Of a stretch of 64,000 nt of DNA, positions 57,679 to 64,000 are shown in pieces. Source of the stretch: Palaemon carinicauda (Eukaryota; Arthropoda; Malacostraca; Decapoda; Palaemonidae); contig NC_090766.1 in assembly GCF_036898095.1 (NCBI RefSeq), positions 42,656,165-42,720,164 on the forward strand, written 5' to 3'. The position numbers were made by a program, and so were the translations under genes. Under the pieces are notes generated by a model. It was given only the letters and a program-made list of their open reading frames with translations. It did no database searches and was not told the origin of the DNA. Position 1 is the first letter of the stretch. Each line of letters begins with the position of its first letter.

Positions 57679-57801
57679 AGATTTTATTTTACCGTCTACT
57701 CTACAAAACCAATGTTTGCAAATCAAATGTATACTGTTTAAAATATGACAAAATATTGACGACTCGTTACCGAAGTTTAGGCTATTCACTGCCGATAAAC
57801 G
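57434..57801. repeat. Near-perfect 368-bp palindrome (inverted duplication)
   Basis: The left arm (57434-57585) and right arm (57599-57801) are reverse complements over about 130 bp of unique sequence (starting CGTTTATCGGCAGTGAATAG and ending TAAAATAAAATCTAGCGAG), then (GA)n against (CT)n. The centre AGATTTGATGGCAGAAATCT is itself a small hairpin. The arms differ mainly in a GAGC insertion near 57560 and in dinucleotide length (about 22 against about 75). Both strands therefore show the same ORF, which is an artefact. Confidence 0.95.
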
Positions 57802-58173
57802 GTAACAAACCCTTTAATGCAAACTAACTGTATCCTTTGATATTCCTCTATATTTATCACGAATTCCTTCTATACCTCCTCAGACACTCTTATTTCAAAT
57901 ATCTAAATTATTCTTATCACAACTAACACCATCTAGTCATTTTCATTCCATTATATCTATTATTCCTCTGGATCTTATTCCCTTTCCTTATTCTGTTTAT
58001 TCGATGGGATTCGTTTTTCCCTTTACCGTCTTTCAGAATCTATTTTTAGCCACTGGCAACCAAATCCCCCCTTCCCCCGTCTCCTACCATCTCCCCTGCG
58101 AGTCCACCCAGCCTATCTCATCACTCCCCCCACCTTCATCCTCCCCTGTTCTAGGTCTGTAACCTTCTGCGTC

Positions 58174-58178
<5 letters not shown>

Positions 58179-58233
<55 letters not shown>
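58179..58233. repeat. (CT)n microsatellite
   Basis: About 55 bp of CT repeats. Confidence 0.97.
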
Positions 58234-58239
<6 letters not shown>

Positions 58240-58683
58240 CAATACTTACAAATATATGAAGAAACCAAAATCGGTTTTCTTGAAGTGTCAATTAAATACA
58301 AAACGAAAAAATTATACCGTGTATACATCCATTTCAATCATAGCTTAAAATACGGTAACCGATTTCGTCCGCAAACCACTATTTTTTAGGAAACACCATT
58401 CTATTCCAGAAAATTTTTAATCTTTAAATGTCAATTGCGCTATAATAAAACATGTACTTATGTTGTTAAATTTCGGGTGTGTTTTAAAAATCGAGTATTG
58501 CTAACTTATTTTTGTTTTACTTTTGGCTGTGATCACATCAGCTGATGTCTAGCTTCCGCGCGAATACAATAACAAAGAATTGTTTACACCATTTCTTAAC
58601 TTATTCAAACCATCTATACAGTTAATATTACATAAACACCAATGTGTTATAACCTATCATATTTATTGTTTAGTACTTTAAAA

Positions 58684-58686
<3 letters not shown>

Positions 58687-58738
<52 letters not shown>
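58687..58738. repeat. (CT)n microsatellite
   Basis: About 52 bp of CT repeats. Confidence 0.97.
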
Positions 58739-58741
<3 letters not shown>

Positions 58742-60335
58742 TCGAACGTTATAGCGGTAACCTAATTGTTCGGTGACTTTAAAAATAGGCCTAGTACTTT
58801 CTTCTTTTACCTTTTTTGCATATGGATCCATAATTGAGGTGGGTACAAGTTGACTTATAACTGAAGTTAGGAAAAGTATTTTGGATATGGAAAGGACAAT
58901 TATCTTTCGTAACAGTTTAGAATTATCGTAAGTTATCACTCTGTCATTAGCGGCAGTTTGCTATTGTGGATTAAACGCATAAGGAAAAAAAAATTTCCAG
59001 CTTTGCTACGAATTTAGGAATTTATATGGATACGGTAAGTAAAATATTTGTAATAACATAATGTTTACTAAATGTTTGTAATATCATTAGTTATGACTTA
59101 GATCATGTGTGTTTAATGCATTCGTTTGTTTATTATGATCGAAGATGGGGCGTAAACAAATGGAAGGTTTCCGTTTCAGGCGGCATCATAAAGAAAAACA
59201 TTTCATAAATGGCATTCATTTCATTTATTTGAAAGTTCTAATAAAAAATAATTAGAACATTGGTAATAACAAATTCAACATATAATCTATACTTGGTAAA
59301 ATTGCTGTCAATTCAAAAACACAGATGTATAAATGCGTCTGTTTCTTCGTTGTGATCAGAGATAAACGTAAACAAAACATTGGTTGTCGTTTTCTATTGT
59401 GCTTTTTAGCGTGTTTAGGAAACGCATGATATAAAATCGCCTTTATTTTGATAATTCTGGATTTTCAATCATACAGCAAGCTAGTCTATAGAGTGATGGT
59501 TTTGCTATTCACCAGTTGTATTATACAATAGATATGACAAACATTAAAATTTGTCTGTATTTTGGGTTGTGTTATAACGGGAAATATATGGTTGTAATTT
59601 TAACCATTTTTCAAGTTATTAGAACTTTAAAGTATATTAAATGTTTTATTTATTTACAAGAACAATTTGATATTATAAAGAAATACAGTATAGTACAAAG
59701 AAAGTATTGGAAATGGGTAGTAAACACATTTGAATAGGCAAATTGCTGGTTGCCATGGCCGCAATGGAATTATTTCTGTTAGTTGTGTGTTTCGAAATTC
59801 GCGATTTTCCATTTACATGAGGTCATTAATCGACCAAATTCTCGCATAATTCGGGACCCTACTGTATCCTTATATAGTCACTAATTAGGTACCATTCTTT
59901 ATTCTGGTCGTAAGAAGTTGACTTTGGAATAAACCCCCATATCAACAACTTGATAGTTTGTATGCACGTACGAACCAAAAATTTTGAATATTTCCCCAAA
60001 AGTTAGGGTAAAATTAATTATCTTTTGAGTGAAATCAGTCAAGTGCTCTTACGCTATGTTACACGTGGTCACTTGTAAGTTTTCTGTATTTTTTACTAGA
60101 ACATACGGCACATAGAAATGAAAACAAGCACTAAAATTAGCAACAAAATTTACCCAAATAGGTGGTGCAACCTTTATGACAGCAATCATATGCTCTTCAA
60201 TGTATGTTATGTCAATTAAGGGCCCATATATTACGAGAAAAAGTTTTGATTACTGAAATATTGTTCAATGTTTTGTTACTAAAATTAGATAGTGCAGAAA
60301 CTTAGATAAACAAAACCTGAAGGAGTAAGTCTTAC

Positions 60336-60453
60336 CGATAATATTTCATCAGAGTTCTATGACCTACAACAGCACCAGAAGGTAGGACCAACTGAAAGTC
60401 ATCACCAGACAAAATATTCATCACAACTTCATCATCTCGACTTGTCCCTTGGC
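60336..60453 (-). CDS. ZNF622: ZNF622/REI1-like gene, internal coding exon
   Basis: 118 bp between the acceptor CTGTTTCAG and the donor GTAAGACT. It reads GTSRDDEVVMNILSGDD, then FQLVLPSGAVVGHRTLMKYY and a split Arg codon completed in the next exon. LVLPSGAxxGHRxLMxYYxQ is a strong signature of ZNF622/Rei1. The upstream exons carrying the C2H2 zinc fingers are not found between 60454 and 64000 and must lie to the right of the window. Confidence 0.92.
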
Positions 60454-60904
60454 CTGAAACAGTAAGCAGCAATGATTAGTTCTTGAAAAAATTCATACTA
60501 CAGTTCAATCTAAAAGTTTCAATGCAATAATCTTATATTTTTTATACTACTGTACTTCAAGTAGAAATACTTTCCTAATTTCTTTTTTACCATAATTTGT
60601 TAAAAAAAACCCTTAGTCAAGACTATAAAAATAGCAGCAGGAAGGGCATCCAATGGCCATCATTCAGATGAGTAGATCGATCTATTGGAAGATTATGGTT
60701 ATTAAAGAAAACGAGAAAGCAGATTGAGAATTCAAGATCTGTAGATACTGTACATAAATAGAATGAACTGATGAAATATTGTAACACGAAATCTGAGAAC
60801 TGGTGACTTTAGAAGAGTAAATGCACATAATGGCTACATGGCTAGTGTAAAGTTTTCATCATTAAGGAATCTTCTTTTCCGCAGTTACCCCTACATTAAG
60901 GAGT

Positions 60905-61290
60905 CAGTTGCCTGATGAGCCCTCTCCAGTGCCTTTCACCAAACCTATTCTTTCCATATCATCCTTCACTTTATCTCACCATCTAATTCTCTGCCTCCCT
61001 CTTCACCTTCTCCCCCTAAAAAGTTCCTCACAAGCCATCCTCAATCCCTACTCACCATTCATCCTCAACATGTGCCCACACCATCTCAGTCGTGACACTC
61101 TGATCACCTCTGTAATCTTCACTATGCCTGGCATTTTTCTAATTTCATCTTTTTCCAATCTTTCAAGTAGTGATATTCCCATTATCCACCTCAGCATTCT
61201 CATCTCTCTTTTCTCAAGCTTTGCTTCCCCTTTTTGTCTTAGAGCTCATGTTTCCGATCCATACATTAACACTGGTCTTAGTTGATCATA
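60905..61290 (-). pseudogene. LINE reverse transcriptase C-terminal fragment
   Basis: The minus strand reads DQLRPVLMYGSET, a stop where Trp is usual, ALRQKGEAKLEKREMRMLRW, MGISLLERLEKDEIRKM and SRLRWCGHMLRMNGE. This is the familiar tail of RTE-like and related LINE polymerases (LxYGSETWxxxxxxxxxLxxxEMRMLRW...IRxxRLRWxGHxxR). It lies in the upstream intron of the ZNF622-like gene. The open frame on the opposite strand is a shadow. Confidence 0.8.
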
Positions 61291-61399
61291 ACACTGAACA
61301 AATAATTTCAATATAAGACAGACACAGCCCATCTTAATACAGAAAGAGAAGATACAGTACAGTATATATATAAATGACTACACAAATTGTCTTGACATG

Positions 61400-61760
61400 A
61401 AAAATCTGGAAGTAATTAGTATTTTTCCGAACTATACAAAACAGTTTTTTTACTTGGGAGATATGATTCAACTTTGAGCTGGTTTAGCCATAAGAACTTT
61501 CATGCGAAGTGTCAACGACCCTTCGCGCTAGTTATATTAGAAGGAGGTATACCAACTACACCAGTAACATACTCGCCCAGTGTCTACTCTTCACTTTTGA
61601 TTACAGGCAAGACTTCTAGGGGGAAGGTGATGGTGGGACAAATATGAGTAAAGAATTCGGATTTGTATGATTAGGAAAAGTACATATTACTGTACTTCCA
61701 AATTTTTCATTTGTCCTTGTTCCTTCATAAATACAAATCATTCTTCACCAAGGAGACTCA
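61400..61760 (-). mobile_element. F2 DIRS-like element terminus with ICR (third copy)
   Basis: It starts CTGGAAGTAATTAGTATTTT and has the inverted partner ATTTGTATGATTAGGAAAAG, then TACTTCCAAATTTTTCATTT and CCTTGTTCCTTCATAAATAC at 61662-61740. This is the same order as 27687-27984 plus 34636-34700, but uninterrupted here. It confirms what the F2 terminus looks like without the nested insertion. Confidence 0.7.
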
Positions 61761-63140
61761 CCTCAGTGTGGTTAGAAACCCTATTCCTACTGGCTGGAAA
61801 ATTTTGCTATCGGATACCATTCCGAGTTCGATAAAGTATAAAAAGAATACCCTGACACCTCGGGAAGAGTATCCCGACACCTCGGGATCCCTTAGCCTGT
61901 CAATACCAGAGGGCTGCACACACGAGACTCGCAGAGACTCGTGATGCCTGGAGAGCATGGTGGAAAGCGTTTCGGAAAAGTATTCAGACACAATCACCAG
62001 ATGGCTCTGAAGAGCCCAGCTCCGGAGAGCTAGCGAGAAGTGGTGACAACTCATACACCTGCTTACAAGAGACTCAGGGTGTGGATCACTCAAGTGAGGA
62101 TGACCTGTTGAGAGCATCCGCTGAAGGACCTTGAAGGGATGGTAGTGCTGTGTGAACCTGGCACATATACATCCCTGGGTGTGAGAACCAACCTACAAAA
62201 CCTCAGGTGAAAGAGAAACTTCTGAGGATGTGTCTGTTAGAGGCAGAAGACCGATTTGGACTCCCCAAGCAGGAAGGGGGAAGGGTCGAGGACAATCCCT
62301 GTGGAGGTAAATGTGCGCTCCTGCTTTACTCCTAGCATCTACACCTCCAAGAGCTATTCCTTAATGGGGAAAAATAAAAGAACCAAGGATGGATACAATC
62401 GACACAAAGCGTCAAAAGAGCTAGATTCCCTTCAAGGGGAGGCCATTACTGCTTACGCAATGGGGTCTTCCTGACCAGCAGCTCGTCTGGGGGTTAAAAG
62501 GTTGTTGCTCTTATCCAATTGGCTCCGGAATTAGTTGAACAGGAAAAGGCAGTTGAGAGAGTACAAGCCACAGAAGAAAAAAGTCGGGTTTTCTGCGACT
62601 TCGAGGATGCCCCAGAAGGAGAAGAATCCCTTTTAGACTTCTTCCTATGCATATTTTACACCTTTAACTGGAAGGATGGTCAATCCTGAAACTTTTCATA
62701 AGGAGAAGCCTCCATGCAGGAATGTCACTGCATGCAGGACAAAGTAAGTGATAACCTTCTCCCAAGCCAAAATAAACGTACCACAAGAGCGGCCCGATAT
62801 GCCAGGACAAATCTATATGATTGCAGTTCCTCTAGAACAGGCACAACTGCAAAGGGAAAGAAAACAAAGTTATTACGGCCAGTGAATTAAGGAAAGGTAA
62901 ACCAGGAGAAAGCAACGTGAATGTTGAACTCAACCACACCCAAATATAAAAGTGAAGAGTAGCCTCTTGGTGAGTGTGTGAGTGGGGTGGCTGTTGTCCA
63001 CTAACTAGTAGAGGGTTATTGACACTTGGAGGGTTATTGACACCTTGCATGAAAGATTTACGGCTAAACCAGCTCAAAATTGAATCATATCTCCTAGGTA
63101 AAGAATGAAAGTTTGTATTTGTGATGGAACAAACAATCTT
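61761..63140 (-). mobile_element. Interior of a decayed F2-like copy
   Basis: No RT or YR motif. Near 62560-62700 the minus strand has a Ser/Lys-rich stretch (KRDSSPSGASSKSQKTRL) that could be gag-like. A TTTGTATTTGTGATGGAACA motif near 63113 resembles a degenerate F2 end and may be its right boundary. Probably a non-autonomous or deleted copy. Confidence 0.4.
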
Positions 63141-63540
63141 GTAAAAACTGAAGTAAGGAAAAAATTCCACTATATGAGAGCAATACTCCATGTACATACA
63201 GTAAAGGTTGATAAAAAGCTTTTGTACTGAAGTAAAAATAAAATAAGTTGGTTAATAGCTCATGAAAATATCAGTTACTTTTCTGGAAGAGTTAATAATT
63301 AGCTCAATGTGAGATTAAAATAATTAATTTCATTTGGATGAGAGAATACTATACAAAAAAATATGTAAAGCCTATTTTTAAAGCCATTGAACTTTGATAA
63401 GTAAGAAAAAAGTATATAGACAACTTGGAAGCAAAAGGAAGAAAAATAATACATCAAATAATAGGCAAAAACCATCAACATTTGATGCACTGCCAGGGTG
63501 AAAATACTTGTGGAAGCATCTGTAAACAATCTAAGAAAGG
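63141..63540. other. AT-rich DNA, no gene seen
   Basis: Short ORFs only. Confidence 0.4.
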
Positions 63541-64000
63541 TGATCAAGACAGAAAAGAGACTGGGAGCTGACAGGAATTCAAGTAAGATGATGCTATACA
63601 GTGTTGACTGTGCAATGGTAAATGAAACTATGACGATGGAGCAATGAAAGAAAGAAAGTGGTTAATTCATACGAATACTTGGGGAATCTATTCAAAAACC
63701 GGTGGTAAGATAATAAAAGAGGAGAGTGAATAATAAGTAAAGTAAGAAAGATAAGATGACTGCAAGAGATTGGAAAGAGATTTTAATAATCTATGGAAGC
63801 TAAAGTATGAATACATGAAGGGATTGTCGAGTGAAATCCCCTTTACGGAAGTCAATTAATGGACTAAGAAATAGGGAGAGACATAAAGCTTGTAAAAAAT
63901 GGTAGCTTATGTGAAGGGAAGGATCAAGAGTATTTTAAAGCATTTTGGTCATGTGGAAAGAATGGACAAGAATAGGTTGGTGAAGAGTTTATAATTCATG
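63541..64000 (+). pseudogene. LINE reverse transcriptase fragment, cut by the window end
   Basis: Plus-strand stretches VVNSYEYLGNLFKN (about 63660-63700) and ILKHFGHVERMDKNRLVKSL (about 63930-63992) match the YLGxxxxxxG and RWxGHVxRMxxxRxxK motifs of LINE polymerases. Stops and frameshifts lie in between. It is in the opposite orientation to the LINE fragment at 61 kb. Confidence 0.65.

Larger units (their letters stand above)
56945..59864. mobile_element. Non-autonomous Tc1/mariner-pogo-like TIR element, about 2.9 kb
   Basis: The left end is CAGTATGGTCCCGAATTAAG and the right end is the reverse complement CAGTAGGGTCCCGAATTATG, flanked on both sides by TA (56943-56944 and 59865-59866). TA duplications and a CAGT start fit the Tc1/mariner superfamily, pogo/Tigger group. 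The similarity of the two ends fades after about 25 bp. Inside there is no transposase-like ORF, but a 368-bp palindrome (57434-57801) and two further (CT)n tracts. It is thus a transposase-less derivative that has acquired repeats. Confidence 0.75.
55065..60335 (-). other. Intron of the ZNF622-like gene
   Basis: About 5.3 kb. Donor GTAAGACT at the 60335 end and acceptor TTTACAG at the 55065 end. It contains a 2.9-kb TIR transposon with a large palindrome (56945-59864) and several (CT)n tracts. No exon is missed: the peptide is continuous across the splice. Confidence 0.8.

Noticed and set aside
57446..57789. Nearly identical ORFs of about 100 codons on both strands
   Set aside because: They result from the palindrome and the (GA)n/(CT)n tracts; no gene.
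60908..61285. 125-codon plus-strand ORF, hydrophobic
   Set aside because: The reverse strand encodes a clear LINE polymerase tail, so this is its antisense.
63541..64000. Further 5' exons of the ZNF622-like gene near the right edge
   Set aside because: The sequence matches LINE polymerase motifs on the plus strand; no zinc-finger (CxxC...HxxxH) exon was found between 60454 and 64000.

Overview
The window looks like genomic DNA of a crustacean, most likely a decapod. It is AT-rich, gene-poor and full of long (GA)n/(CT)n tracts, and it is dominated by DIRS-type tyrosine-recombinase (YR) retrotransposons, which are known to be common in decapods. Species cannot be read from the sequence. I see no rRNA or tRNA gene, no CRISPR array and no prokaryotic features.

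Region by region. 1-2.1 kb: 5' part of a decayed DIRS-like pol (family F2) on the minus strand. 2.1-5.1 kb: AT-rich DNA with a small TIR element, a (GA)n tract and an F2 terminus with YR remnants. 5.1-14.8 kb: two DIRS copies of a second family (F1) joined end to end. 14.8-18.2 kb: unique or repeat-rich DNA. 18.2-24.97 kb: the best F1 copy, with open gag, RT-RNase H-methyltransferase-like and YR reading frames on the minus strand. 25-27.7 kb: dispersed repeats, including a piggyBac-like MITE with TTAA duplications. 27.7-37.8 kb: an F2 element whose terminal repeat was split by insertion of a fourth F1 copy (27.98-34.64 kb); the F2 YR and RNase H remnants resume at 34.6 kb. 38-49 kb: decayed repeats, including a LINE RNase H fragment and copies of a retroposon with an (AAT)n tail. 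49.5-60.5 kb: the only host gene I recognise, three 3'-terminal coding exons of a ZNF622/REI1-like ribosome-biogenesis factor on the minus strand, with two introns of about 5.3 kb. The second intron from the 3' end holds a 2.9-kb TIR element with a near-perfect 368-bp palindrome. 60.9-64 kb: LINE and F2 fragments.

How the parts work together. In the F1 elements, gag, RT/RNase H and YR are the replication and integration machinery of one retroelement. The inverted terminal repeats (ITRs) and the internal complementary region (ICR) next to the left end match the circle-junction logic described for DIRS1. Copies 1, 2 and 4 are internally deleted or rearranged and carry broken YR genes, so they would depend on a copy like copy 3. 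ZNF622/REI1 acts separately in cytoplasmic 60S subunit maturation.

Limits: homologies are judged by eye from motifs, so family assignments of short decayed fragments are tentative and boundaries of old repeats are approximate.
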